NCBI GenBank assembly: GCA_019136135.1
Contig: JAGVUR010000185.1
Coordinates: forward strand, 1 to 64,000
Length of the DNA: 64,000 nt
Direction of reading: 5' to 3'
Source of the DNA: Verrucomicrobiota bacterium
GTDB lineage: Bacteria > Verrucomicrobiota > Lentisphaeria > Oligosphaerales > Oligosphaeraceae
Below the pieces are notes generated by a model that had not been told where the DNA came from, ran no database searches, and saw nothing but the letters and a program-made list of their open reading frames with translations. Below, piece by piece: positions 17,217-26,241 of this stretch; within the stretch, counting starts at the first letter, position 1; the number at the start of each line of letters is the position of its first letter. Position numbers and translations under genes: made by a program.

Positions 17217-18212
17217 TTATTTGAAGACTTGGTTTGTGATCATGTCGACAACATTTTTCGGCATGGGCACGTAGTTGAGCTTTTGTGCGGCGGTAGCTCC
17301 AGTGGTGAAGCACCAGTTAAAATATTTGATCATCTCTTTGCGCAAGGCAGGGTCAGTGTCTTTGCGCATCAGAATGTAGGTCACGCCAGTGATTGGCCAT
17401 GACTTGGCACCGGGCTGATCGGTCAACACCATGTAGAAGCCGGGAGCATTTTCCCAATCCGCATTGGCGGCACTGGCGCTGAAGGATTCGACATCAGCGG
17501 TGATGAATGAACCGGTCTGGTTCTCGATGGCGGCGCAACTCAGATTCGCTTCCACCGCATAGGTATATTCCGTGTAACCAATACTGCCGCGGATTTTGGC
17601 GACGTTATTGCAAATGCCAGGATTCTTTTGCCCGCCAATACCAACTGGCCAGTTGACGGAGGAACCTGCCCCTACCTTGCTTTCCCATTCCTTGGAAATT
17701 TTGCTCAGGTAGTTGGTGAAGATGAAGCTGGTTCCGCTTGAATCCGCACGCCGTACAACGGTAATATTACTTTTCGGCAGTTTCAGGTCAGGATTGACCT
17801 TGGCGATCTTCGGATCATTCCAGGTAGTGATCTTGCCCAGATAGATTTCGCTGAGCGCTTCCCGGGTCAATTTCAGCTCATTATTCTTGATACCAGGCAG
17901 ATTGACAATGACGACGACGCCGCCAAGCAGCATAGGGAATTGCTGCAAGCCAGTTTCCTTCTGTTCTTCCAGCGTTAGAGGATTGTCGGTGCCGGCAAAA
18001 TGGACAGTGCCGGCTTTGATTTGGTTGAGACCTGCGCCTGAACCTACGCTCTGGTAATTGACTTTGTTCGCGCCAGTTTGGCTGTAGGTATAAGTCCAGC
18101 TTTGGTAAACCGGTGCCGGGAAACTGGCGCCAGCTCCATTGATTGCCGTCTGCGCTATTAATGACGCACCGACAACACTCATCAGAATTGCAATAATCCT
18201 TTTTTTCAACAT
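17217..18212 (-). CDS. pstS: Phosphate ABC transporter substrate-binding protein, set 1
   Basis: 331 residues from the ATG at 18212, which has AGGAG just upstream; an open frame runs 28 codons further without support. A signal peptide covers about residues 1-22, so it is a soluble periplasmic phosphate-binding protein. Family motifs: INGAGASFPAPVYQSW, QSVGSGAGLNQI, FAGTDNPL and RRADSSGTSFIFTNYL, whose Ser, Thr, Asp and Arg residues bind phosphate. It lies 96 bases downstream of the porin gene and apart from pstCAB, separated by phoR and a terminator. It should be made from the porin promoter, and probably at high level under phosphate limitation. Confidence 0.95.
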   Translation of the reverse strand: MLKKRIIAILMSVVGASLIAQTAINGAGASFPAPVYQSWTYTYSQTGANKVNYQSVGSGAGLNQIKAGTVHFAGTDNPLTLEEQKETGLQQFPMLLGGVVVIVNLPGIKNNELKLTREALSEIYLGKITTWNDPKIAKVNPDLKLPKSNITVVRRADSSGTSFIFTNYLSKISKEWESKVGAGSSVNWPVGIGGQKNPGICNNVAKIRGSIGYTEYTYAVEANLSCAAIENQTGSFITADVESFSASAANADWENAPGFYMVLTDQPGAKSWPITGVTYILMRKDTDPALRKEMIKYFNWCFTTGATAAQKLNYVPMPKNVVDMITNQVFK

Positions 18213-18307
18213 GTCGTTTTCTCCTTTTTGTGTTTTGTTCGGAATCTTATTAAAGGACGGGACACGGACAGATTGTCCATCCTTGTCCCCGTCCATTGTC
18301 CATCCCC

Positions 18308-19684
18308 TTAGAATTTATAGTTCATATCGATTTGATAAAGTCTGCCATCAGAGCCGCCGCCATCTCTTGGTTTAATCAGATCGGTCAGCATTAAACTGCC
18401 GCCAATCGAGAAGTTTTTGGTGATGTCACAGGTCAGTCCGAAGATATGCCCCTTGACGTTGACGGAGCGGCTGGCGCACAGGGCGCCGGAGCCGAAATCG
18501 CTGTCGGAGACAAACCATGGCACTGAATCACCCTCGATTCGCGCATACGCATATTTCGCTTTGAAGCGGTTGAACTTCGCCTCCAAGCCGAGCATCCAGG
18601 CCAGGTCGTTGCCTTCCGGGGAATAATCTTCCAGATCAACCGGCGCCCTGCCGTAAGCCGCGCCCTGGCTGAAATCATCATCGGCTCCGAAATTCATCGC
18701 TAACTCGCCAAAGCCTTTCAGAGTAACGTCGCCGATCTTTCCGCTGAGTTCGCCGTAGGCCATGCCGATCTGGTAATTAGCGTCATCGGAACCCATCTGA
18801 TATTCGGAGGTATTGTCGTCATAGGCGAAGAAACCTAGAGCCAGCACTCCTTTGAGATCATCATCTTTCCAGTTCACGCCGAGCTGGCCGCCGTACATAT
18901 TGGCCAGGTCCTGGCTTGACCCCGTACCGGCAACGGAGTTGTCGCCGCGGATGTTATAGGCACCGATATTGGCAAAGAAGAGGTCATCATTCCAGGCCAG
19001 CGTGGCACCGGTCGGGCGCAGATCACCGTCAAAGTTGACCATGCCGCAAGTCCAAGGGTTTTTCTGTTGGCCGATGGTCAGGCTCAAGCCGGTATCGCCG
19101 AAGGTATGCTTGACATAGGCATAATCAAGATAGACATCGCCGGATTCCCAGACGCTGCTCTTGTTCCAGCTGTCATTGGCACTTGTGCCGTCGCTGCTGC
19201 CCGCTTCAAGACCCAGCGCAATCTCCCAATTCTCTGCTGGATTCGTCCAGATGCCGCCCAGGCGTACCCGGTGGCGGAAACGGGACTTGTAGCGCAAGTC
19301 TGATCCAACTTCCGGGTCGGTGTTGATATGCTCGTAACGCAGCCTTACATCACCTTTGATGGCCAATCCATCAATTCCCTTGCCGAGAAGCATGCGTGGC
19401 TGGTCGGATGCGCCTTCCGAGCTTTTTTCGGCTACGGCCTTGCCTTCCTGCTGCCCGTTGGCAGTTGCATTCTGCTGCTGTTCGAGTCTCTTCTGCAGGT
19501 TGTTCAACTGTTCCTGTTGCAGTTGTATCTGCTTCTTCATCGCTTCGATCTGCTGCATAATCGCAGCATTATCCTGACCGTAGCTCGATGTAATCGCAGC
19601 ACATAAGAACAAAACCACCAGCAACTTGCCATGACTGCCATGAGCAAGAGTGCTCAACCATCCTTTTCGTTTCATTGTTAGCAT
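18308..19684 (-). CDS. Outer-membrane porin with an N-terminal coiled coil
   Basis: 458 residues. A signal sequence ends near SSYGQ (residue 36). A Gln-rich coiled coil (about residues 40-75, MKKQIQLQQEQLNNLQKRL) resembles the trimerising or peptidoglycan-binding stalk of PVC and other porins. The rest is a beta-barrel with alternating strands (GDVRLRYEHI, NWEIALGLEAG, GLSLTIGQQKNPW) and ends in a Tyr-x-Phe C-terminus (MNYKF) suited to outer-membrane insertion. It belongs to the putative porin group. Placement directly ahead of pstS suggests a phosphate or polyphosphate pore, an inference from context. GGAG lies before the ATG at 19684; an ATG three codons later is an alternative. Confidence 0.85.
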   Translation of the reverse strand: MLTMKRKGWLSTLAHGSHGKLLVVLFLCAAITSSYGQDNAAIMQQIEAMKKQIQLQQEQLNNLQKRLEQQQNATANGQQEGKAVAEKSSEGASDQPRMLLGKGIDGLAIKGDVRLRYEHINTDPEVGSDLRYKSRFRHRVRLGGIWTNPAENWEIALGLEAGSSDGTSANDSWNKSSVWESGDVYLDYAYVKHTFGDTGLSLTIGQQKNPWTCGMVNFDGDLRPTGATLAWNDDLFFANIGAYNIRGDNSVAGTGSSQDLANMYGGQLGVNWKDDDLKGVLALGFFAYDDNTSEYQMGSDDANYQIGMAYGELSGKIGDVTLKGFGELAMNFGADDDFSQGAAYGRAPVDLEDYSPEGNDLAWMLGLEAKFNRFKAKYAYARIEGDSVPWFVSDSDFGSGALCASRSVNVKGHIFGLTCDITKNFSIGGSLMLTDLIKPRDGGGSDGRLYQIDMNYKF

Positions 19685-19800
19685 TCTTTTCTCCGTTGTT
19701 TGTGTTTGGAATAAAACAGCTTTTCGGCTGCTGATTATACCATAAACCAGAACTATTCAGCCCTGGTTAGACAAATATGAATTTTCGATTAAGAATTAAG
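19685..19800 (-). promoter_or_regulatory. Probable promoter of the porin-pstS unit
   Basis: A perfect TATAAT on the minus strand at 19734-19739 lies about 50 bases ahead of the porin start. There is no good -35 hexamer at 17 bases, which fits an activator-dependent promoter such as a PhoB target. I could not identify a clear Pho box. Confidence 0.45.
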
Positions 19801-19819
19801 AATGATAGTGTTTTTAACC

Positions 19820-19865
19820 TCAAAATAAAAAAAAGGCACGAAAACCTTGTGTTTTTCGTGCCTTT
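19820..19865 (-). terminator. Rho-independent terminator after phoR, set 1
   Basis: Arms AAAGGCACGAAAA (19832-19844) and TTTTTCGTGCCTTT (19852-19865). On the minus strand the stem runs into TTTTTTTATTTT. It separates the pstCAB-phoU-phoBR transcript from the porin-pstS unit. Confidence 0.93.
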
Positions 19866-19881
19866 CATGGTTAAAAAAAGC

Positions 19882-20730
19882 TTATTCCAATGGCAGAACA
19901 ATTCGGAATTCGCATCCTTTGCCTGGTGTGCTTCCCAGTTCCGCATATCCATGATGAAGTTGTGCGACATGCTTGACAATGGCCAGGCCTAATCCTGTAC
20001 CTCCGAGCTGCCGGCTGCGTTCCTTGTGCACACGGTAGAACCGCTCGAAGATGCGTTCTTGGTGTTCTGGAGCGATGCCAATGCCGTAATCGCGCACGGT
20101 GATTACCGAAGAATCATGCTCCCTGGTCAGGGAAACTTCAATCAGCTGGCTGTTGCTGTAAAGAATGGCATTATTGATCAGATTGGCTACGGCCTGCTCG
20201 AGCAGTTGGTAGTCTCCAGCAATCTCGAGCGGAGTCTGCTCGGTGAGCTTCAGGGAAATTCCGCGATTGGCGGCTTTATCCGCACAGAGCTGGATTGCCT
20301 CGGTCAGCATGGTCGGCAATGAAAGCGCTGCAAACTCGCGTCCAGGTGCGAGCTGCTTCTTTTCCAGAGCGGTGAGGCTGAGAATATCCTGCACCAGCAT
20401 ATTAAGACGATTTGACTGCTCGAATATCATCTCGAGCAATTTGCTGTTCTGCTCGGGTGTCAGATTGCTTTCTTCGTGGATCGTCTCGGCAGCTCCGATA
20501 ATGCAGGTCAACGGAGTTTTCAGTTCATGGGAGACATTGGCGATAAAGTCGCTGCGGAAGGATTCTAGTTTGCGTTGGTTGGTCAAATCAATGATAGTCA
20601 GCAGCAAGAAACGTTTGCCTTCCTGAACGATGATCCGTCCTTTGATATACAATGTCTGCGTTGAACGTACACGTTGCAAGGAGAATTCCTTCTCGAAGGC
20701 TTCGCCACTCTGAAATGCACGCTGCGCCAA
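19882..20730 (-). CDS. phoR: PhoR sensor kinase, set 1, C-terminal half (split by an in-frame stop)
   Basis: 282 residues from a possible TTG at 20730. It carries the end of a PAS domain, the dimerisation/phospho-acceptor helix (ANVSHELKTPLT, His 68 of the fragment) and the full ATP-binding domain (N box NLINNAILY, G boxes RDYGIGIAPEHQERIFERFYR and LGGTGLGLAIVKH). It is in the same frame as the gene half at 20752-21636, with only TAA at 20752-20754 and seven codons between. It could be translated by reinitiation or readthrough, or be a remnant of a recently inactivated kinase. No strong ribosome site is visible at its own start. Confidence 0.85.
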   Translation of the reverse strand: MAQRAFQSGEAFEKEFSLQRVRSTQTLYIKGRIIVQEGKRFLLLTIIDLTNQRKLESFRSDFIANVSHELKTPLTCIIGAAETIHEESNLTPEQNSKLLEMIFEQSNRLNMLVQDILSLTALEKKQLAPGREFAALSLPTMLTEAIQLCADKAANRGISLKLTEQTPLEIAGDYQLLEQAVANLINNAILYSNSQLIEVSLTREHDSSVITVRDYGIGIAPEHQERIFERFYRVHKERSRQLGGTGLGLAIVKHVAQLHHGYAELGSTPGKGCEFRIVLPLE

Positions 20731-20751
20731 AGCCAGTAATCCCGGAATTTC

Positions 20752-21636
20752 TTAACGCACCAGATTGAATTTCGCCCTGGATTCCTTCAATTTGAAGAAC
20801 CTGGCGCCTGTCTGGTTAAACTTGACAGCATCCCCGCTTTCGGTAAAAAGCAGCACTGCTTCGCTCATGGAATTCAGGAGCGCTTCTATGGCATTGCGCC
20901 TGGAGGTAACTTCCGTAAGCTGTTGCTTCAGCTGTTCGGTCATGTACGAAACCCCGCTGGCCAACTCGCGGATAACTCCGGAAACTGGTATGTCAATGCG
21001 TATTTCGAGATTGCCAGAAGCAATTTCCGCCACCGCATTCTGTAGATTTTGCAATGGACGACGCACTCGCCGGTGAATATAAAAAGTCAGCAGGAAAACC
21101 ATTCCGGCGCCCAGCAACATGGCTAGCAGCATGTGATTGCGGGCCAATCGCAAAATCCGGTTAGCCTGATCGGCGGTTACAGCCGCACGGATCACATAAT
21201 CGCCTTGTGCGGTCGGCAATTTCAGCGCATGATAAATCATCCATTGGTTCAAACTTTCACTGTATCGCTTCACCGTTGCCGGCTTACCGGCCAGTGCGCT
21301 CCGTACTTCAATGCGGTCGAGATGATTGCCGAGAAAGCCGGGATTCTCCGATGAATCCGCTTCGACGAGACCATCGGCACGGATCAGGCTCAGGCGCAAC
21401 ACATCCTTCTGAACCTCATTGCAGAATCCTCGTGCTTCTTCGATTTTGCCTTGATCCAGCATTGGCTGCAAGATCCGCGCTGCCAGATATGCCTCCTGGG
21501 CAATATTATTCTGCGCATCGAGCATATAAGCCTGCTCGAAGGAACGCCGCTGCCACAAAAAAAGCGCGGCAAACAGGATTACCATCGCAACCGCCGCCAG
21601 CGGCAGACCAAACAAAATTTTGTCGCGGTGTTTCAT
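20752..21636 (-). CDS. phoR: PhoR sensor kinase, set 1, N-terminal half (ends at a premature TAA)
   Basis: 294 residues: a membrane segment (about 8-28), a periplasmic sensor region (about 30-165), a second membrane segment (about 168-188), a HAMP linker (RRVRRPLQNLQNAVAEIASGNLEI) and the first half of a PAS domain (AIEALLNSMSEAVLLFTESGD). The reading ends in TAA at 20752-20754. The same frame then continues straight into EIPGLLALAQRAF and the kinase core, so one base change separates the two halves. The start overlaps the phoB stop as ATGA, so the two are translationally coupled. Confidence 0.88.
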   Translation of the reverse strand: MKHRDKILFGLPLAAVAMVILFAALFLWQRRSFEQAYMLDAQNNIAQEAYLAARILQPMLDQGKIEEARGFCNEVQKDVLRLSLIRADGLVEADSSENPGFLGNHLDRIEVRSALAGKPATVKRYSESLNQWMIYHALKLPTAQGDYVIRAAVTADQANRILRLARNHMLLAMLLGAGMVFLLTFYIHRRVRRPLQNLQNAVAEIASGNLEIRIDIPVSGVIRELASGVSYMTEQLKQQLTEVTSRRNAIEALLNSMSEAVLLFTESGDAVKFNQTGARFFKLKESRAKFNLVR

Positions 21637-22328
21637 TCGGTAGATTCCTGTTTATAGCGGTATCCGACACCTCGTACGGTATCGACATTTACGGCCCAGT
21701 CGCCGAGTTTTCGCCGCAGGTTGAGAATCTGCACATCGATAGCCCGTTCCGTGACCGGATATCCGTCACCTTTGACTCGAGTGATGATTTGATTACGGGT
21801 ATAGACTCGCCCCGGATATGACACCAGCATATGCAGAATGGAAAATTCGCTGGGAGTCAAATCCAGCAATTTTCCATGCAGCCTGACTTCATGCTGATCT
21901 ATTCGGATCATTAACCCGTCCCGCCTGATTTCGTTGCTTTCCTCGACATCGCTAAACTGCCGCAATTGTGCCCGGATACGAGCTATCAGTATTTTCCGGC
22001 TGAAAGGCTTGGTGATATAGTCAACCGCTCCGAGCTCAAGCCCGATGATGACATCGGATTCCTCGCTGCGCGCAGTCAGCATGATGATCGGAATCGCGCG
22101 CGTCTCTTCCTGGCTCTTCAGCTGACGGCAGACACTAAGTCCATCCATGCCTGGCAGCATCAGGTCCAACAGGATCAAGTCCGGCAGGCGCGATTGAGCC
22201 AGGCTCAGGCCATTTTCCCCGTTGGCGGCCATGTAGACACCGGAATAGCCCGCTGATTCCAGGGTCAGTTTGAGCAATTCCCGGATCGGCTCCTCATCCT
22301 CAATCACCAGTATTTTTTCAGTAGCCAT
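21633..22328 (-). CDS. phoB: PhoB response regulator, set 1
   Basis: 231 residues. A receiver domain (phospho-acceptor D55 in LLDLMLPGMDG, acidic pocket E10-D11, conserved K near 105) is followed by an OmpR-type winged helix (LTPSEFSILHMLVSYPGRVYTRNQII and VDVQ-like VQILNLRRKLG). It should activate genes with Pho boxes when phosphorylated by PhoR. It overlaps phoU by one base and phoR by four, so all three are coupled. With its partner kinase split by a stop codon, its phosphorylation may depend on the second system or another kinase. Confidence 0.95.
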   Translation of the reverse strand: MATEKILVIEDEEPIRELLKLTLESAGYSGVYMAANGENGLSLAQSRLPDLILLDLMLPGMDGLSVCRQLKSQEETRAIPIIMLTARSEESDVIIGLELGAVDYITKPFSRKILIARIRAQLRQFSDVEESNEIRRDGLMIRIDQHEVRLHGKLLDLTPSEFSILHMLVSYPGRVYTRNQIITRVKGDGYPVTERAIDVQILNLRRKLGDWAVNVDTVRGVGYRYKQESTE

Positions 22329-22999
22329 TATTTTTGCTCCCTTTCATGCAGGTGTCGGACAATAATGCCCCGCTCCATGTAGATGACATCCTCGCTGATA
22401 TTGGTGGCAATATCGGCTATGCGCTCGAGGCATCGCGAAATGGTCAGGCAATCCAGATAGTATCCCGACTGATTTGGATGTTGCAGCATCTTCTCGCGGG
22501 CAAGAAGATAAGCATCGTGGTGCAATTTATCAACCTCTTCGTCAAGTGAAATCACTTCGGCAGCGGTGACGACCTCGCGAAAGGTCAGCGAATCGATCGA
22601 CTTCTTCAACATCCCGCAAGCCTTGTTCGTCATCTCTTCAAAGTCGAGTTTCTCAACCATGTTTTCGCCATAGGATGCCATATCAAAGACGCGTTCGGCA
22701 ATATTAACAGCCAAGTCACCGACCCGCTCGATTTCGTTGTTGACCTTGAGGATGGTGATGACCTTGCGCAAATCCCTGGCCACTGGCTGATAAAGCGCCA
22801 GAATCTTCAGGCATTCCTCCTCGATCCGGATTTCTGCGACATCGATCTCATCATCCGAATCGATGACCTTCTGGGCAAGGGAAACATCATGCGACAGCAT
22901 AGCCTGTATAGCCAGATGCACCGCATGTTCTGCTTTGCTGGTAACCTCAAGCAAAAGCATGGTCAGATTATCGATTTCTCTGATAAAATGCACTGTCAT
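22328..22999 (-). CDS. phoU: Phosphate signalling protein PhoU, set 1
   Basis: 223 residues, all-helical, with two PhoU repeats of three-helix bundles. Metal-binding motifs of the family are present as E/DxxxD patterns (DDEIDVAEIRIEEEC and LDEEVDKLHHDAY). PhoU links the Pst transporter to PhoR, keeping the kinase off in phosphate-rich cells. The start lies 12 bases after the pstB stop. Confidence 0.94.
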   Translation of the reverse strand: MTVHFIREIDNLTMLLLEVTSKAEHAVHLAIQAMLSHDVSLAQKVIDSDDEIDVAEIRIEEECLKILALYQPVARDLRKVITILKVNNEIERVGDLAVNIAERVFDMASYGENMVEKLDFEEMTNKACGMLKKSIDSLTFREVVTAAEVISLDEEVDKLHHDAYLLAREKMLQHPNQSGYYLDCLTISRCLERIADIATNISEDVIYMERGIIVRHLHEREQK

Positions 23000-23011
23000 A
23001 GCGCCCCCTAT

Positions 23012-23767
23012 TCAGCCAAAACGCCCTGTTATGTATTCTTCTGTCTTGCGGTTCTTCGGATTAGTAAAAATCTGGTTCGTTGCACCATGCTCGATGATGA
23101 CCCCCTTGAAGAAAAAGGCGGTCGCATCGCTGATGCGGGCAGCTTGCTGCATATTGTGTGTCACAACCATGATCGTAAATCGCTTCTTCAACTCGACCAT
23201 CAACTCCTCGATCTTGCCAGTCGCCAGCGGATCCAGGGCACTGGTCGGCTCATCCATCAGCAGCACTTCCGGTTCTGAGGCGATTGCCCTGGCGATGCAG
23301 AGACGCTGTTGCTGCCCGCCGGAGAGTTCAAGCCCGCTGGTTTTCAACTTGTCCTTGACTTCATCCCACAGTGATGCTCCGCGCAAGGCCTGTTCGACCC
23401 GGTCAAACATTTCCCTGCGGCTGAGTTTGAAATGCAGCTTCAAGGGATAGGCCACATTGTCGAAAACCGACATAGGAAACGGAGTCGGCTTCTGAAAGAT
23501 CATGCCGACATTTCGCCGCAGTTCGAGGATATCGACCTCCGGCAAAAGTACATTCACTCCATCGAGCAGGAGTTCTCCTTCCGCCCTCTGATTGCGGTAC
23601 AGTTCGAAGATTCGGTTGCAGACGCGCAGGAAGGTGGATTTGCCGCAGCCCGACGGACCGATAACGGCCGTGATTTTCTTTTCCTCGACAGGCAGGTTGT
23701 TATCGAAAAGAACCTGTTCGCTGCCATAGAAGAAATTCAGGTTTTTTGCTTCGAGTTTAAGAGGCAT
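23012..23767 (-). CDS. pstB: Phosphate transport ATP-binding protein, set 1
   Basis: 251 residues, normal PstB length. Walker [10 protein letters not shown] at 37-45, Q loop [12 protein letters not shown], signature LSGGQQQRL, Walker [14 protein letters not shown], switch His in VVTHNMQQA. It hydrolyses ATP to drive PstCA. The start lies inside the end of pstA (11-base overlap), so translation is coupled. Confidence 0.97.
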   Translation of the reverse strand: MPLKLEAKNLNFFYGSEQVLFDNNLPVEEKKITAVIGPSGCGKSTFLRVCNRIFELYRNQRAEGELLLDGVNVLLPEVDILELRRNVGMIFQKPTPFPMSVFDNVAYPLKLHFKLSRREMFDRVEQALRGASLWDEVKDKLKTSGLELSGGQQQRLCIARAIASEPEVLLMDEPTSALDPLATGKIEELMVELKKRFTIMVVTHNMQQAARISDATAFFFKGVIIEHGATNQIFTNPKNRKTEEYITGRFG

Positions 23768-24614
23768 GTCGTTTCTCCCGAAAAAGAATTCTGGTGCCGA
23801 TATTAAGTGCCAGCACGAGAACGGTGATCACCAGAGCGGCTCCCCAGCCGGCCTGATGCATGGCTTCAAACGGTGAATTAGTCGAGTATTCGGTAATCAG
23901 CACAGGCATATTCGGTGTCGGGCCGCTGAAGTAATGCTTTGGCCAGGCATCCGCAAACAAGGCTGTAAAAAGCAAGGGGGCGGTTTCGCCGCTGACCCTC
24001 GCCAGGGCCAGCAGGATTCCAGTGATCAGGCCCTTTCGGGCGCTGCGGCAGACAATTCTCAGTGTGGTGCGCGTTCTGGTCATGCCGATGGCCAGGGATG
24101 CTTCCCGCAATGCATATGGCACCATGCCCAGCATGTCTTCGGTCGTTCGCATGACTACCGGAAACATGATGATCGCCAGCGCCACGGAACCGGCCAGACC
24201 GGAAAAATGCCCTGAAGGCACTACCACCAAGGTGTAGACAAAGAGTCCAACCAGCACCGATGGCATGCCCATCATGACATTGGCGGAAAAACGCAGGGCG
24301 GCAGTGATTTTCGGGCGGTCTCGAAATTCTGCCAGGTAGATGCCTGCGCAGACTGCCGGTGGGGTGGCTAGCAGCGCGGCACCCAAGGTGATCATGATCG
24401 AACCCAGCAGTGCATTGGCGATTCCGCTGTCAGGCATGCCGTAGGGTTTCGAGGGATTGAGGAAAAATCCCAAACTGAGCGACTTGCTTCCGGTCCGGAT
24501 GACATGGCTGACAATCACCAGCATCGCAGTCGCTGCCAGCAGTACCGCCAGCAATGAAAAAAAACGGAAGATATGGTTGGCGAGCTTTCGCCAGAACAAT
24601 TTCTTTTTCTGCAT
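23757..24614 (-). CDS. pstA: Phosphate transport permease PstA, set 1
   Basis: 285 residues with six membrane segments. The cytoplasmic EAA loop is visible as [22 protein letters not shown] place the start at the ATG at 24614, which shares a base with the pstC stop (TAATG) and has GAGGGG upstream; the longer upstream frame overlaps pstC and has no PstA character. It pairs with PstC in the inner membrane. Confidence 0.95.
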   Translation of the reverse strand: MQKKKLFWRKLANHIFRFFSLLAVLLAATAMLVIVSHVIRTGSKSLSLGFFLNPSKPYGMPDSGIANALLGSIMITLGAALLATPPAVCAGIYLAEFRDRPKITAALRFSANVMMGMPSVLVGLFVYTLVVVPSGHFSGLAGSVALAIIMFPVVMRTTEDMLGMVPYALREASLAIGMTRTRTTLRIVCRSARKGLITGILLALARVSGETAPLLFTALFADAWPKHYFSGPTPNMPVLITEYSTNSPFEAMHQAGWGAALVITVLVLALNIGTRILFREKRHAS

Positions 24615-25543
24615 TATTCCCCTCGATGTGCAGTAGCCGCACGCAGGTAGGACTGCGCCAGGATTTGGATGAGCAGGCTCATCGCCAGCAGAAGCAGCCC
24701 CAACGCAAACAGGGCGCTGCGCTGCAACCCATCCGCTTCCGGAAAGCTGTTGGCAATCGTTGCGGCAATGGTAGTTGATCCGGAAAAGGCATTCTGAGGC
24801 ATTTCCATCATATTTCCAATCACGAAAAGGACTGCCATCGTTTCGCCGAGGGCGCGCCCGAGTCCGACAAAGACACCTCCGAGGATTCCTCGGATGGCAT
24901 AGGGAATGACAATGTCCTTTCCCGCTTCCAGGCGTGTGCACCCTACCCCGTAGGCGGCTTCTCGCAGCATCGGTGGCGTCATCTGCAGCACATCCCGCAG
25001 AATGGCGCAAATGTACGGGAGGATCATGATCGCCAGGATCAGGCCGCCGGTCAGAATGCCGAACCCATTGTAATAATCCTCCGCCAGAAACCTTCCTACA
25101 ACTGGAATCTTCTGGATTTTCAGGCTTTCTGCGAGGAACGGCTGAATTTTATCCTGCATGAATGGCACCAGGACGAAAAGTCCCCACATGCCGTAAATGA
25201 CACTGGGAATGGCAGCCAGCAAATCGATGGCATGACCAAGCACCGACCGGATTAACGGCGTCGCATTTACCAGGAACATTGCCGCTGCCAGAGCCAGCGG
25301 CAAGGCAATGATCAGAGCAATCAGGGTTGTGCTCAGCGTGCCGACAATGCTCGGTAACGCACCAAATTTCTCTGCAACGGGATCCCATTCAGTGGAAATC
25401 AGAAAACGCCAACCGAAAATGTCCCAGACCTGCTTGGAATTCAACGAAAGCTGAATGAAAAATCCCAGCATCAGCAGACCAATCAGGCTCGCACAGAAAA
25501 AACAGAACCACTTGAAAAAGTTGTCAATCGCAGATTTCTTCAT
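24614..25543 (-). CDS. pstC: Phosphate transport permease PstC, set 1
   Basis: 309 residues, six membrane segments, EAA loop MLREAAYGVGCTRLEAGKDI. The long periplasmic loop after the first segment, with FGWRFLISTEWDP, is typical of PstC. First gene of the operon pstC-pstA-pstB-phoU-phoB-phoR; unusually, no pstS precedes it. Confidence 0.95.
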   Translation of the reverse strand: MKKSAIDNFFKWFCFFCASLIGLLMLGFFIQLSLNSKQVWDIFGWRFLISTEWDPVAEKFGALPSIVGTLSTTLIALIIALPLALAAAMFLVNATPLIRSVLGHAIDLLAAIPSVIYGMWGLFVLVPFMQDKIQPFLAESLKIQKIPVVGRFLAEDYYNGFGILTGGLILAIMILPYICAILRDVLQMTPPMLREAAYGVGCTRLEAGKDIVIPYAIRGILGGVFVGLGRALGETMAVLFVIGNMMEMPQNAFSGSTTIAATIANSFPEADGLQRSALFALGLLLLAMSLLIQILAQSYLRAATAHRGE

Positions 25544-25589
25544 AGAAACACTAATCGGCTCACTAATACTACCCTCAAAATTTTCGTTG

Positions 25590-25625
25590 TGACATTATTA
25601 TACTATCACGCGGTTAATGACTGGT
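25590..25625 (-). promoter_or_regulatory. Probable promoter with a Pho-box-like site ahead of pstC, set 1
   Basis: On the minus strand TATAAT (25597-25602) is preceded, one base away, by GTCATTAACCGCGTGATA (25604-25621), which loosely fits two Pho half-sites spaced by one helical turn. No -35 hexamer is seen, as expected for a PhoB-activated promoter. The Pho box is imperfect. Confidence 0.45.
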
Positions 25626-26241
25626 TTGATTATTGTTAGGATTTGGTTAATTACTTTAAGCCTGGAAAAGGCGGTTGGAGCCTCTGCTTTGACACCAATT
25701 TCCTCGACCGGAAAACTCGGGCAAAAAACTATAAAAAGGGTGAGAAATGAGGGTTTCAACTGCCTCCGCTCCATAGGGCAGGCGGTGCTGGAGATTGCGG
25801 CGGCTCCTGTGGAACAACGGCGAAGAAGAACCAGCCCGGGGGGGGGGCACTATCGCCTCCGCACGGTGCTGCTTGACAACAGCAAGGTCAGTTGCAAGAT
25901 TGTCAGGCATGCCAACCAGCTCTTCCAGAAGTTCGGCAAAAAATGCCATAACTTCCTTGTAATGAAGGAGATTTATGCGAAATATTGAACAGGGGACGCC
26001 AACAGCCATTTCAGTTGGTAGTGTTGCAAGGCGACACGAAAGGGATGCTTGTGCCCATGACATGTGTTCTTCGCACTTAAAAACACCAGGGAGAGGCAAA
26101 ATGAGTCCATAGAAGCGTGTTTTCGAAGCAACATGACCAGACCGCCAATGCGGTCGGTTGAAAAAATCGTCATTTTTTCAAAGTCAGGATTCCTGAATCC
26201 ATAAAAGCGACGATGTATTTTTTACTTCACGGATTCAGGAA
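25626..26241. other. Gene-free stretch between the two phosphate systems
   Basis: About 615 bases. Open frames exist on both strands but lack ribosome sites and recognisable domains. It contains a run of ten G (25838-25847), a small stem (GACCGC CAAT GCGGTC near 26142-26157) and a 12-base inverted repeat, ATTCCTGAATCC (26189-26200) and GGATTCAGGAAT (26231-26242), which touches the stop of the second phoR and may act in its termination or mRNA stability. It may be old gene debris. Confidence 0.5.

Noticed and set aside
25656-26099. A 147-residue minus-strand frame between the two phosphate systems
   Set aside because: Contains a ten-base homopolymer, no ribosome site and no recognisable domain.
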